A stretch of DNA of 54,075 nt, from NCBI GenBank assembly GCA_000435595.1, contig FR895452.1, positions 53,335 to 107,409 of the forward strand, given 5' to 3'. This DNA is from Firmicutes bacterium CAG:882. GTDB taxonomy: Bacteria > Bacillota > Clostridia > Lachnospirales > Lachnospiraceae. This document shows positions 7,716-16,462 of this stretch, piece after piece (position 1 is the first letter of the stretch; the number at the start of each line of letters is the position of its first letter). Both the position numbers and the translations under genes were made by a program. The notes below the pieces were generated by a model. The model made no database searches. It was not told the origin of the DNA and saw only the letters and a program-made list of their open reading frames with translations.

Positions 7716-8684
7716 ATGTCTGAACGAAGAAAACAGGACGGGAATTTGACAACGGAAAATATAACAGAAGACAGAGAACGGACGCTCATGGAGAGGATTA
7801 ATTCCATGATGCCGGAATTGAGCAAAGGGCAGAAAAAGCTTGCGGGTTATATACTTGACAATTACGATACAGCAGCATTTCTGACGGCGGCTAAGCTCGG
7901 CGAGAAGGCAGGTGTGAGTGAGTCAACAGCGGTCAGATTTGCCATGATGCTCGGATATGCAGGATATCCTGAATTTCAGAGGGCTATGGCTGTACTCTTA
8001 AAGAGGCGGCTTGATTCGGTGGAGAAGATTGAAGCGGCGGCCGGCGATATTCAGCAGTCGAAGGTGCTCTCGTATGTGCTAGGTGCGGACATTGAGAAGA
8101 TTAAGCTTACAATGGAGACTATAGAGCCTGATGCGTTCGAACTCGCGGTCGACATGCTCGACACGGCGGAGCATATTTATGTCGTGGGAGTCAGAGGGTG
8201 TGCACCTTTGGCTGAGTTCCTTGGCTTTTATCTCAGAATGATACATGACAATGTGAGGATGGTGACGACCAACAGTGCATCGGAGATGTTCGAGCAGATG
8301 TTGTCGGTGAGCGAGAAGGACGTTGTTGTGGGAATTAGCTTTCCAAGGTATTCCATGAGAACCCTCAAATGTATGGAATATGCCAACAATAAGAGTGCGG
8401 AGGTGATTGCAATAACCGACAGCCGCAATTCTCCGATGAGCCTGTATTCGTCCTGCAATCTTCTTGCAAGAAGCGACATGACGTCAATTGTGGATTCGCT
8501 TGTTGCACCGATGAGCGTGATAAATGCACTTATTGTGGCACTCTGCATGAAGAATAAAGAGTGCGTGGCGGCTAATCTTGAGGAGCTTGGAAGAGTGTGG
8601 AGTGATTATCAGGTATATAATAACGATGAGATTAATCAGCTTGATGAGGATTTGTTCGCGTCGCTTAAAAATATTGAAGAGTAG
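7716..8684 (+). CDS. MurR/RpiR family transcriptional regulator
   Basis: 322 residues with the family's two-domain layout. An N-terminal helix-turn-helix (residues ~25-100, with LGEKAGVSESTAVRFAMMLG) precedes a SIS sugar-phosphate-binding domain (about 125-260, beginning AEHIYVVGVRGCAPLAEF). Such proteins sense phosphosugars and control amino-sugar or sugar catabolism. No sugar genes adjoin it; the next gene is a flavoprotein 17 bases on, so its target is unclear. An N-terminal extension of about 25 polar residues precedes the DNA-binding domain. Confidence 0.92.
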   Translation: MSERRKQDGNLTTENITEDRERTLMERINSMMPELSKGQKKLAGYILDNYDTAAFLTAAKLGEKAGVSESTAVRFAMMLGYAGYPEFQRAMAVLLKRRLDSVEKIEAAAGDIQQSKVLSYVLGADIEKIKLTMETIEPDAFELAVDMLDTAEHIYVVGVRGCAPLAEFLGFYLRMIHDNVRMVTTNSASEMFEQMLSVSEKDVVVGISFPRYSMRTLKCMEYANNKSAEVIAITDSRNSPMSLYSSCNLLARSDMTSIVDSLVAPMSVINALIVALCMKNKECVAANLEELGRVWSDYQVYNNDEINQLDEDLFASLKNIEE

Positions 8685-8701
8685 AGGAAATATGGAAATT
8701 T

Positions 8702-9961
8702 ATGAGCAAGGTGATAATAATCGGCGCAGGTGCCGCGGGTATGATGGCGGCGATAGCGGCTGCGTCGAACGGGCATGATGTGACGATTCTTGAGAAGAAT
8801 GAGAAAGCCGGAAAGAAGATATATATAACAGGAAAGGGACGCTGTAATATCACAAATGCATGCGATGTAGAGGAACTCTTTAATAATGTGGTGACTAATA
8901 AGAAGTTTCTTTACAGTGCATTTTACGGCTTTACGAACGACGATGTGGTGGCGATGCTCAATGATGCGGGACTTGAAACAAAGGTTGAGAGAGGCAGCAG
9001 AGTGTTCCCGGTAAGTGACAGAGCGGGTGATGTTATATCGACGCTTGTGAGAATAATGAAGAAAAAGGGCGTCAAAATCGAGTATGACACGACGGTTACG
9101 GAGCTTACCACCGGCAGATATGACGACATGGAAGAAAGTACCGATGGAAGAGAATTCATAACAGGTGTAAAATGTGCATCGGGCAAGGTATATCCTGCGG
9201 ATGCAGTCATCGTTGCGACGGGCGGAATATCATACCCGACGACGGGCTCAACCGGGGATGGCTACGGCTTTGCGGAAAAGACGGGACATACCGTGACGGT
9301 ACTCAGCCCTGCGCTTGTTCCGTTTACGGTTGCCGAGGAGGATGTAAAGGAACTTCAGGGACTCGCACTTAAAAATTCAGGCGTGACGATATATGATGGA
9401 AAGAAGAAGCTTTATGAGGACTTCGGAGAGCTTTTGTTCACACATTTCGGTGTTAGCGGTCCGACAGTCTTAAGTGCAAGCAGTTATGTGGCAAAGAAGA
9501 TTAAAGACCACCCGTTAAGACTAGTGATTGACTTAAAGCCCGGGCTTGACACAGAGCAGCTTGATGCGAGGGTTCTGAGGGATTTTGAAGAGTTTATGAA
9601 TAAGAATTTTAATAACTCTCTTGATAAGCTTCTGCCTAAGTCGTTGATTCCGGTTGTGATAAAAAGGAGCGGAATTGACGAATACAAGAAGGTTCATGAG
9701 ATAAGCCGCGAGGAGAGAATGAGGCTTATTGACACGATTAAGAATTTTGAGTTCACTCTCACGGGGCTTCGCGGTTACAACGAGGCTATAGTCACACAGG
9801 GTGGTGTGAGCGTAAAGGATGTAGACCCGTCGACAATGGAGTCTAAGAAGGTTAAGGGACTTTATTTTGCGGGGGAGGTGCTTGATCTTGATGCCGTGAC
9901 GGGAGGCTTTAATTTACAGATTGCATGGTCCACGGGACATCTTGCGGGAGTGAGCGTGTAA
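8702..9961 (+). CDS. NAD(P)/FAD-dependent oxidoreductase, HI0933/BaiN family
   Basis: 419-residue flavoprotein. The N-terminal Rossmann fold binds FAD (IIGAGAAGMMAAIAA, then the conserved GKGRCNITN block at about residues 45-53). The central region has VIVATGGISYPTTGSTGDGY, and the C-terminus has LYFAGEVLDLDAVTGGFNLQ, diagnostic of the HI0933 family. A few members (BaiN) reduce bile-acid intermediates, but most are of unknown substrate, so no specific reaction is claimed. It starts 17 bases after the RpiR regulator and may be co-transcribed with it. Its end faces the structured 9962-10250 spacer. Confidence 0.93.
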   Translation: MSKVIIIGAGAAGMMAAIAAASNGHDVTILEKNEKAGKKIYITGKGRCNITNACDVEELFNNVVTNKKFLYSAFYGFTNDDVVAMLNDAGLETKVERGSRVFPVSDRAGDVISTLVRIMKKKGVKIEYDTTVTELTTGRYDDMEESTDGREFITGVKCASGKVYPADAVIVATGGISYPTTGSTGDGYGFAEKTGHTVTVLSPALVPFTVAEEDVKELQGLALKNSGVTIYDGKKKLYEDFGELLFTHFGVSGPTVLSASSYVAKKIKDHPLRLVIDLKPGLDTEQLDARVLRDFEEFMNKNFNNSLDKLLPKSLIPVVIKRSGIDEYKKVHEISREERMRLIDTIKNFEFTLTGLRGYNEAIVTQGGVSVKDVDPSTMESKKVKGLYFAGEVLDLDAVTGGFNLQIAWSTGHLAGVSV

Positions 9962-10006
9962 TCGGTCAGAGCTTTATTGTTAACCCTGAATATAAAATTG
10001 GTAATA

Positions 10007-10217
10007 TTAGGCAATTGCGAAACTATATATTTAAAAGCGTACGTTGTACAAATTTAACAATTCACCGCAGGCACGCTTTCGCTACATGAATCACGCAACG
10101 GTACATAACGCAGTAAAATACACTGCCTAAGTACCGGCGGCTTCATAGTACCTGCTTGCGAATTTGTTAAATTTGCACAACTGTTTATTGTCAAAATTGC
10201 GTTTCGCAATTGCCTAA
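10007..10217. repeat. Large multi-hairpin intergenic element before cmk
   Basis: About 210 bases that fold on themselves. The outer arms 10007-10023 and 10201-10217 are a perfect 17-bp pair (GGCAATTGCGAAAC core). The middle arms 10043-10063 and 10160-10181 match with one mismatch and one bulge. GCAGG and CCTGC arms follow, and the apex is a nested hairpin CGGTAC/GTACCG (10099-10104, 10131-10136) enclosing GCAGT/ACTGC. No open frame or ribosome site lies inside. It is unrelated in sequence to the 4168-4338 element. It could be a MITE-like insertion, a structured RNA or a transcription-blocking structure. Confidence 0.8.
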
Positions 10218-10250
10218 ATTGGGAATATCATAAAAAGGAGAATTTCTAAA

Positions 10251-10919
10251 ATGGCATACAGCATAGCAATAGACGGTCCGGCAGGAGCCGGCAAGAGCAC
10301 AATAGCAAAGAGAGTGGCTAAAGAGTTAGGTTTCATATATGTTGATACGGGGGCTATGTACCGTGCAATGGCAATATACTTTGTCGACAATGGCATTGAC
10401 GGCAGGGATGAGAAGGCGGTCTCTGAAGCATGCGCCGGCGTTGACGTAAGGATTGCGTATGAGGACGGGGCACAGCAGGTTATATTAAACGGTGTGAATG
10501 TGACTGCAAGACTGAGACATGAGGAAGTGGGGCGCATGGCAAGTGCTGTCGCCGTGTATGCGGCTGTCAGAAGTAAGCTTGTTGAGCTTCAGAGACAGCT
10601 TGCAGCCGGAACGGATGTTATTATGGATGGAAGAGACATTGGAACATGTGTGCTTCCCGATGCGACAGTGAAGATATACCTCACTGCAAGTGTTGATGCG
10701 AGAGCGAAGAGAAGATACGATGAGCTGGTTGAAAAGGGTGAGAAGCAGGAGATGGATGTGATTAAGGCTGATATTGAGAAGCGTGATTACAATGACATGC
10801 ATAGGGATATTTCACCGCTTAAGCAGGCTGATGATGCAGTGCTTCTAGATTCCTCCGATATGAACATTGAGGAAGTGACTGATGCAATCATGAAGATTTT
10901 TAATGATGCACGCGTATAA
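10251..10919 (+). CDS. cmk: Cytidylate kinase
   Basis: 222-residue nucleoside-monophosphate kinase that phosphorylates CMP/dCMP in pyrimidine salvage. Visible are the P-loop (DGPAGAGKST), the substrate segment YVDTGAMYRAMA, the DGRDIGT motif and the lid region around ARAKRRYDEL. Length is typical. AAAGGAG at 10234-10240 serves ATG 10251. It heads a cmk-ispH-S1 cluster conserved in Clostridia. It lies just after the hairpin-rich element, so its leader may include part of that structure. Confidence 0.96.
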   Translation: MAYSIAIDGPAGAGKSTIAKRVAKELGFIYVDTGAMYRAMAIYFVDNGIDGRDEKAVSEACAGVDVRIAYEDGAQQVILNGVNVTARLRHEEVGRMASAVAVYAAVRSKLVELQRQLAAGTDVIMDGRDIGTCVLPDATVKIYLTASVDARAKRRYDELVEKGEKQEMDVIKADIEKRDYNDMHRDISPLKQADDAVLLDSSDMNIEEVTDAIMKIFNDARV

Positions 10920-10953
10920 AATCAGATTAATCAGGAAATGAGGTTTGGTACAG

Positions 10954-11790
10954 ATGGAAGTGATTGTCGCTAAGACGGCAGGTTTCTGCTTCGGAGTAAA
11001 GCGTGCCGTCGAGAAGGTATATGCCAATGCTGACAATGAGCATGTATACACATACGGACCGATTATTCACAACGAACAGGTTGTTGCAGACCTTGAAAGG
11101 CATGGAGTGAGGGTGGTTGAGGAGGATACGGATTTATCTGTGCTCCCTAAGGGAACGGTTGTGGTGAGAGCCCATGGAGCAAGCCGTGATGAATTTGACA
11201 GGCTGCGTAAATCGGGAATGGAGATTGAGGATGCCACCTGTCCGTTTGTCTCTAAGATATACAGAATTGTTGAGGAAGAGTCGGCAGCAGGGCGCACCGT
11301 GGTGATTGTCGGCAATGCGGCTCACCCGGAGGTGAAAGGAATAAAAGGCTGGTCCGGAGCGGATACTTATGTTGTGGGAAGTGTGGAAGAGGCAAAAAAT
11401 ATTAATATATTGTCTCAAAAAATAAGTATTGTTTCGCAGACAACATTTAATTTAAAGAAATTTCAAGAAATAGTTGAAATTTTTGATAAAAAGGATTATG
11501 ATATAAAGTGTTTAAATACGATTTGCAACGCCACTGAAGTTCGGCAGACCGAGGCAAGACAGATAGCTTCACAGGTAGATGCCATGATTGTCATTGGTGG
11601 AAAGAACAGTTCCAATACCCAGAAATTGTTTGAGATTTGCAAGGAGGAATGTAGTAATACCTATTATATTCAGACTGCCGAGGACATGGATTTTACAGCA
11701 ATAAGGGGAATGCAAAGAATAGGAATTACTGCCGGGGCATCAACCCCAAAGAATATTATTGAGGAGGTTCAAACGAGATGTCAGATTTAA
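10954..11790 (+). CDS. ispH: 4-hydroxy-3-methylbut-2-enyl diphosphate reductase
   Basis: 278-residue iron-sulfur enzyme of the last step of the MEP isoprenoid pathway, making IPP and DMAPP. The three cluster-binding cysteines are seen in AGFCFGV, DATCPFV and NTICNAT; the HGAS and GNAAHPEVKG motifs and C-terminal GASTPKNIIEE also fit. ATG 10954 is preferred over TTG 10945, which is one base after GAGG. The stop overlaps the S1 protein start by 13 bases in another frame. Many Clostridia encode IspH and S1 as one fused protein; here they are two overlapping genes. Confidence 0.96.
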   Translation: MEVIVAKTAGFCFGVKRAVEKVYANADNEHVYTYGPIIHNEQVVADLERHGVRVVEEDTDLSVLPKGTVVVRAHGASRDEFDRLRKSGMEIEDATCPFVSKIYRIVEEESAAGRTVVIVGNAAHPEVKGIKGWSGADTYVVGSVEEAKNINILSQKISIVSQTTFNLKKFQEIVEIFDKKDYDIKCLNTICNATEVRQTEARQIASQVDAMIVIGGKNSSNTQKLFEICKEECSNTYYIQTAEDMDFTAIRGMQRIGITAGASTPKNIIEEVQTRCQI

Positions 11791-12866
11791 GTTTTGAACA
11801 GATGTTAGAAGAATCTTTAAAAACAATCAGAACAGGAGAGGTCGTAGAAGGAACAGTCATCGGCGTTAAAGAAGATGAGATAATACTGAACATCGGCTAC
11901 AAGGCTGACGGTATCATCACCAGAAATGAGTACACTAACACACCTAACGTTGATTTAACCACTCTCGTACATGAGGGCGATAAGATGCAGGCTAAGGTTC
12001 TTAAGGTTAATGATGGCGATGGTTATGTTATGCTTACATATAAGAGACTTGCTGCTGAGAATGGTAAGAAGAGACTTGAGGAGGCTTTTGAGAATAAGGA
12101 AGTCCTCACCGCTAAGGTTTCACAGGTTACTAACGGAGGTCTTACGGTTGTTGTCGAGGAGACAAGAGTATTCATTCCGTCAAGCCTTGTTTCAGACACA
12201 TACGAGAAGGATTTAAGCAAGTATGCAGGTCAGGAGATTTCTTTTGTTATCACTGAGTTCAACACAGCTAAGAGAAGAATTATCGGTGACCGCAAGCAAC
12301 TTTTGGTTGCTGAGAAGCAGAAGCGTCAGGAAGAGGTTCTTTCTAAGATTTCTGTTGGTCAGACAGTAGAAGGTACAGTCAAGAATGTTACTGATTTCGG
12401 TGTATTCATCGATATCGGCGGCGTAGATGGTCTTCTTCACATCTCTGAGATGTCATGGGGAAGAATTGAGAATCCTAAGAAGGTATTCAAGCCGGGCGAT
12501 ACAGTTAAGGCTTTCATTAAGGATATTCAGGGCGATAAGATTGCTCTTTCTCTTAAGTTCGAGGATACCAACCCATGGCCTAAGGCAGAAGAGAAGTATG
12601 CAGTAGGCAATGTTGTCAAGGGCAAGGTTGCCAGAATGACAGACTTTGGTGCATTCGTTGAGCTTGAGCCGGGCATTGATGCATTACTTCATGTATCACA
12701 GATTGCCTTAGAGCATGTTGACAAGCCGTCAGATGTTCTTAAGATTGGTCAGGAGATTGAGGCAAAGGTTGTTGACTTCAATGCAGAAGCTAAGAAGATC
12801 AGCTTGAGCATCAAGGCTTTACTTGCTCCCGCTAAGAATGAGGAGAATGCTGAGGACGAGCAGTAA
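11778..12866 (+). CDS. rpsA: S1 RNA-binding domain protein, ribosomal protein S1-like
   Basis: 362 residues with four S1 (OB-fold) repeats at about 17-90, 100-170, 190-258 and 275-345; the last two are best conserved (GTVKNVTDFGVFIDIGGVDG, GKVARMTDFGAFVELEPG). Firmicute S1-like proteins assist mRNA binding to the ribosome, though with fewer domains than the six of E. coli S1. The start lies inside ispH, giving translational coupling. A Glu-rich tail ends the protein. Codon use is visibly biased toward GTT, CTT and AAG, as in highly expressed genes. Confidence 0.92.
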   Translation: MSDLSFEQMLEESLKTIRTGEVVEGTVIGVKEDEIILNIGYKADGIITRNEYTNTPNVDLTTLVHEGDKMQAKVLKVNDGDGYVMLTYKRLAAENGKKRLEEAFENKEVLTAKVSQVTNGGLTVVVEETRVFIPSSLVSDTYEKDLSKYAGQEISFVITEFNTAKRRIIGDRKQLLVAEKQKRQEEVLSKISVGQTVEGTVKNVTDFGVFIDIGGVDGLLHISEMSWGRIENPKKVFKPGDTVKAFIKDIQGDKIALSLKFEDTNPWPKAEEKYAVGNVVKGKVARMTDFGAFVELEPGIDALLHVSQIALEHVDKPSDVLKIGQEIEAKVVDFNAEAKKISLSIKALLAPAKNEENAEDEQ

Positions 12867-12877
12867 TAATTGATTTT

Positions 12878-12922
12878 AACGCCACATTTTGAGTGAGATT
12901 TCTCTTGAAGTGTGGCGTTTAT
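12878..12922 (+). terminator. Terminator after the S1 gene
   Basis: AACGCCACA (12878-12886) pairs with TGTGGCGTT (12911-12919), with partial pairing inside the loop, followed by a short TTTATT tract. Confidence 0.7.
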
Positions 12923-12980
12923 TGCAGTATTGGAGAATAAGTGCGAAGTTATAAGATATAAAGAGAAATGGGGAATTATT

Positions 12981-13763
12981 ATGGCAATGGATTATGAGGG
13001 TTTTAAGAAAAGTGTATATGCCCTTACAAGTATTGATTTGAACGCGTACAAGGAGCGTCAGATGAAGAGACGTATCGATACGCTCATTGCAAAGAATAAG
13101 TACAATGGATATGAGGACTATACGGCTGCAATCAAAAAGGATAAAGCACTCTTTGAAGAGTTCGTCAATTATCTTACGATTAATGTGTCTGAGTTTTACA
13201 GAAATCCGGAGCAGTGGAAGGTATTAGAGTCCGATGTATTCCCTGAGCTGGTCAAGAAGTACGGAAGTGGTGTCAGAATATGGAGTGCGGCTTGTTCCAC
13301 AGGCGATGAACCGTATTCGCTTGTAATGCTTCTCTCTAAGTTCATGCCGCTTAACAGAATTAAAATTATTGCAACGGACATAGATGATCAGGTGCTTGAC
13401 AAGGCGAGAATGGGAATTTACAGGGCACAGAGTTTAAGTGCACTTCCTGAGGAGTTCAAGACAAAATATTTCACCAAGGTTGGAGAGAATTCTTACCAGA
13501 TTAAAGATGAAGTGAAAAAGTGTGTGGAATTCAAGAAACACAATCTTTTGAAGGATTCGTATCCTACAAGACTCAATCTTATTGTATGCCGTAATGTTGT
13601 CATATATTTCACTGAGGATGCTAAGACAGAGATATACAGGAAGTTCTATGATTCACTTGTGCCGGGAGGAACACTCTTCGTCGGAAGTACGGAACAGATT
13701 GTAAATTACAGGGATTTAGGCTACACTTCAAGCCGTTCCTTCTTCTATAAGAAACCGGAATAG
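12981..13763 (+). CDS. cheR: CheR-type protein-glutamate methyltransferase
   Basis: 260 residues. An N-terminal helical CheR domain (about 1-60) precedes the SAM-binding methyltransferase fold, with NVSEFYRNPEQW, IWSAACSTGDEPYSL (SAM loop), IIATDIDDQVLDKA and LIVCRNVVIYF. CheR methylates chemoreceptor glutamates using S-adenosylmethionine. No other chemotaxis gene lies nearby, so it acts at a distance or on another system. ATG 12981 follows GGGG by 7 bases; an upstream frame extension to 12912 would run into the terminator stem and is unlikely. Confidence 0.93.
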   Translation: MAMDYEGFKKSVYALTSIDLNAYKERQMKRRIDTLIAKNKYNGYEDYTAAIKKDKALFEEFVNYLTINVSEFYRNPEQWKVLESDVFPELVKKYGSGVRIWSAACSTGDEPYSLVMLLSKFMPLNRIKIIATDIDDQVLDKARMGIYRAQSLSALPEEFKTKYFTKVGENSYQIKDEVKKCVEFKKHNLLKDSYPTRLNLIVCRNVVIYFTEDAKTEIYRKFYDSLVPGGTLFVGSTEQIVNYRDLGYTSSRSFFYKKPE

Positions 13764-13775
13764 ATGTATTATAAT

Positions 13776-13825
13776 ACCCCGAGGCATTTGGATTTGTGGA
13801 TACCGGATGCTTCGGGGTTTGTGTT
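13776..13825. terminator. Bidirectional terminator between cheR and the exonuclease gene
   Basis: A 12-bp stem with one G-T pair (13776-13787 and 13807-13818) has T residues after it. It lies between convergent genes and touches the stop codon of the minus-strand gene. Confidence 0.8.
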
Positions 13826-14927
13826 ATGCATGCTGTTCAGTGAGATGTGTCATAATGTGCAGAATATACTTTTTGATTTCATCGGGATTATTTTTAAGCT
13901 CATCTGTAAATTCAAAATAGGTTATTCTGTCATAGTAATCAATTTTAAAATAAGGAGTTATAACTTCGTCATACTGAGGCAGAAAACATCCTGTCTTTTT
14001 ACTGTAGCAGTTGGCAGCCTTTGCTCTGGTACGGAAGTTCTTATCTACATAGAAAGCAATGCTCTTATGTATCGCCGTGTCCTCCTGCGGTAGATAGTAG
14101 TAGTCTTTATAGTTGGGGTAGAAATACTTCAGTTCGTCGGTGTGAGCCTTGACGGTGAGCGATGCCGTATCGGCATACATTGAAAAGTAGGTTGATTCAT
14201 TTCCAAAGGATATGCGCTTTGGAACAGGTGTTGAAAGCTTTATCGAAAAAACAATTTCGGTTCCGGGTGCCCGTTCAGCGGAATTGTAGGATATTTTTTC
14301 TATGTTTTCTATTGTGAAGCCTCCATTGTATACTATTCGATATGACAGCATCGAAAGAAGGGAGGTCATGCCTATGAGGTCCTCGCGGTTGTGCAGAGTA
14401 AGGAGGTTAAAGTTCTCATTGGAACGGTTTTCAAGGTATTTAAGATATATATCTATCAATTCACCGCCGTTATATTTGTCCTCACGGTTGATTCCCAAAA
14501 ATGTTTCAATTGATTTCTGCTTCAGATTAGGTGTGTGCAATATACTTCTGTAAGGCTGGAGCTGCTTATATATGTCAAGGACCGCCATCTGTTCAATAGA
14601 GTAGGCAAGTCCGTACATGCGGCATTTCTTCTGAAGATACGGAATATCAAACCCGAGTCCGTTGTAGCATACCAGAAGCTTGTATTTATCTATAAATTCC
14701 ATGAATGCGACAAGTACATCCTTTTGAGCATCCTTACTGTCCGAAAACCATTGGGTGCAGATAAGCCTGTTCTGCTGATAATATATGCAGCCTATCATGT
14801 AGAGAATGGTCGTCTCAGGTGAAAAGCCGGTGGTCTCAATGTCAAAGAAAATTATATCCTCTTTTTTATAGCCTGTATATTCAATGTGTTCAATATTATT
14901 CTCAAGCTCTTTTGTAATACACAGCAT
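13824..14927 (-). CDS. RNase H-like domain exonuclease, YprB type
   Basis: 367 residues. The N-terminal half matches the RNase_H_2 (YprB) family of predicted 3'-5' exonucleases: DIETTG (first catalytic Asp/Glu), a VCYNGLGFDIPYLQKK block (Exo II-like), and LHNREDLIGM near residue 180 (Exo III-like). The second half is a less conserved beta-rich segment. The start is ATG at 14927, five bases after GGAGG; the TTG at 14939 precedes that site. It is a single-gene minus-strand unit. Its role in DNA or RNA repair is inferred from the family only. Confidence 0.85.
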   Translation of the reverse strand: MLCITKELENNIEHIEYTGYKKEDIIFFDIETTGFSPETTILYMIGCIYYQQNRLICTQWFSDSKDAQKDVLVAFMEFIDKYKLLVCYNGLGFDIPYLQKKCRMYGLAYSIEQMAVLDIYKQLQPYRSILHTPNLKQKSIETFLGINREDKYNGGELIDIYLKYLENRSNENFNLLTLHNREDLIGMTSLLSMLSYRIVYNGGFTIENIEKISYNSAERAPGTEIVFSIKLSTPVPKRISFGNESTYFSMYADTASLTVKAHTDELKYFYPNYKDYYYLPQEDTAIHKSIAFYVDKNFRTRAKAANCYSKKTGCFLPQYDEVITPYFKIDYYDRITYFEFTDELKNNPDEIKKYILHIMTHLTEQHA

Positions 14928-14956
14928 GACAGCCTCCAAATAAATAATCTAAATAT

Positions 14957-14984
14957 ATTATAGCATAAAATATGTACTGTTAAA
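14957..14984 (-). promoter_or_regulatory. Promoter of the YprB-type gene
   Basis: On the minus strand TTTAAC (14984-14979), 16-base spacer, and an extended -10 TGCTATAAT with TATAAT at 14962-14957. Confidence 0.6.
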
Positions 14985-15125
14985 AAGCACAAAAATATAA
15001 AAATATTTTGTGAATTATTTCCAAAGTTAATTAAATAAAGTATTTTGTTAAATTTTAGACTATATTTTGGGAAATGTCTGATATATAATATAGTGCAAAT
15101 CATGTGTTAAGGAGGGAGAATATGT

Positions 15126-16448
15126 ATGTCGGTGTTGACGTTTAAAGGCGGCGTTCATCCGTTTGACGGCAAGGCTATGTCTAAGGATACACCAATTGAA
15201 GAGTTAAAGCCGGGAAAAGAACTGGTATTTATGTTGTCGCAGCATATCGGTGCTCCGGCAGTGCCTCTTGTTGCAAAAGGTGACAGGGTGCTGATGGGGC
15301 AGAAGATAGCGGAGGGGCAGGCGTTTATATCTGCCAATATCCACTCGTCGGTATCAGGAACAGTTAAGAGTATTGAACCGAGACTTACAGCGACGGGAAT
15401 GAAGGTAAACGCTATTGTCGTCGAGAATGATGGGCTGTATGAATCGGTGGAGATTGAGCCTCAGACAAAGAGCATAGATGAACTTGAAGCTTCTGAAATC
15501 AGAGCCCTTGTTAAGGAAGCGGGAGTTGTCGGAATGGGTGGAGCAGGATTTCCTACCCACGTAAAGTTAAGCCCTAAGAATGAAGGCGACATTGATACGA
15601 TTATAGTAAATGGAGCGGAGTGTGAGCCGTATCTTACATCAGATTACCGCAGAATGTTAGAGGAGACGGATAAGCTCATAGACGGACTTAAGATTGTTCT
15701 CAGAATTTTCCCAAAGGCAAAGGGGCATATTGCAATAGAGGATAATAAGTCTGATGCGATAAAGCTGTTAAGAGAGAGGACACAGGGAGAGGACAGGATT
15801 GTTGTCGATGCGCTTAAGACAAAGTATCCTCAGGGCGGTGAGCGCTGCCTCATCTATGCGGTGGCAAAGCGGAAAATCAATTCTTCGATGCTCCCTGCAG
15901 ATGCGGGATGTATTGTACATAATGTAGATACAATAGTGTCAATTTATAATGCGGTCATGGAGAAAAGACCTCTGACGAAGCGCATAGTAACAGTTACCGG
16001 CGATGCGGTCAAAAATCCGAGAAATTTTCTGGTGTATGTCGGAACACCGTACACCGAGCTGGTTGAGGCGGCAGACGGATTTGTAAGTGAGCCTGAGAAG
16101 ATGATTTCGGGCGGACCGATGATGGGATTTGCGATGTACAGCCTCAATGTGCCTGTAACTAAGAACACGTCATCAATGCTTGCATTTGTGCATGACACTG
16201 TTAAAGATAAGACTGAGAGCCCTTGCATAAGATGCGGACGCTGCGGTGAGGTATGCCCTGAGAATCTTCTTCCGGCAAAGCTCTCCACGCTCGCAAGAAG
16301 AGGTGCCATGGATGCCTTTGTTGCCGGCTACGGCATGGAATGTGTTGAGTGTGGCTGCTGTTCATATATATGTCCTGCCGAAAGACAGCTCACACAGTCC
16401 ATAAAGGCAATGCGAAAAATGGTAATGGCTGAGAGAAGAAAGAAATAG
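15126..16448 (+). CDS. rnfC: Rnf complex subunit C, NADH-binding iron-sulfur protein
   Basis: 440-residue peripheral subunit that passes electrons between ferredoxin-linked subunits and NAD+. It has an N-terminal barrel domain, a Complex I 51-kDa-like nucleotide/FMN domain (VVGMGGAGFPTHVKL, NGAECEPYL), a SLBB-like region, and two 4Fe-4S motifs with cysteines 367/370/373/377 and 406/409/412/416. ATG 15126 is served by GGAGGG at 15111-15116. It is the first gene of rnfCDGEAB, whose spacings of -8 to +14 bases mark one operon. Confidence 0.97.
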   Translation: MSVLTFKGGVHPFDGKAMSKDTPIEELKPGKELVFMLSQHIGAPAVPLVAKGDRVLMGQKIAEGQAFISANIHSSVSGTVKSIEPRLTATGMKVNAIVVENDGLYESVEIEPQTKSIDELEASEIRALVKEAGVVGMGGAGFPTHVKLSPKNEGDIDTIIVNGAECEPYLTSDYRRMLEETDKLIDGLKIVLRIFPKAKGHIAIEDNKSDAIKLLRERTQGEDRIVVDALKTKYPQGGERCLIYAVAKRKINSSMLPADAGCIVHNVDTIVSIYNAVMEKRPLTKRIVTVTGDAVKNPRNFLVYVGTPYTELVEAADGFVSEPEKMISGGPMMGFAMYSLNVPVTKNTSSMLAFVHDTVKDKTESPCIRCGRCGEVCPENLLPAKLSTLARRGAMDAFVAGYGMECVECGCCSYICPAERQLTQSIKAMRKMVMAERRKK

Positions 16449-16462
16449 GAGGAAGAAGCGGT

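Noticed and set aside
12912..12980. 23-codon N-terminal extension of CheR
   Set aside because: Starts in the terminator stem of the S1 gene and lacks a ribosome site; ATG 12981 is better.
13764..14093. 109-codon + strand open frame after cheR
   Set aside because: It lies opposite the well-supported YprB-type gene, whose family motifs are in the minus frame, and begins before the terminator.
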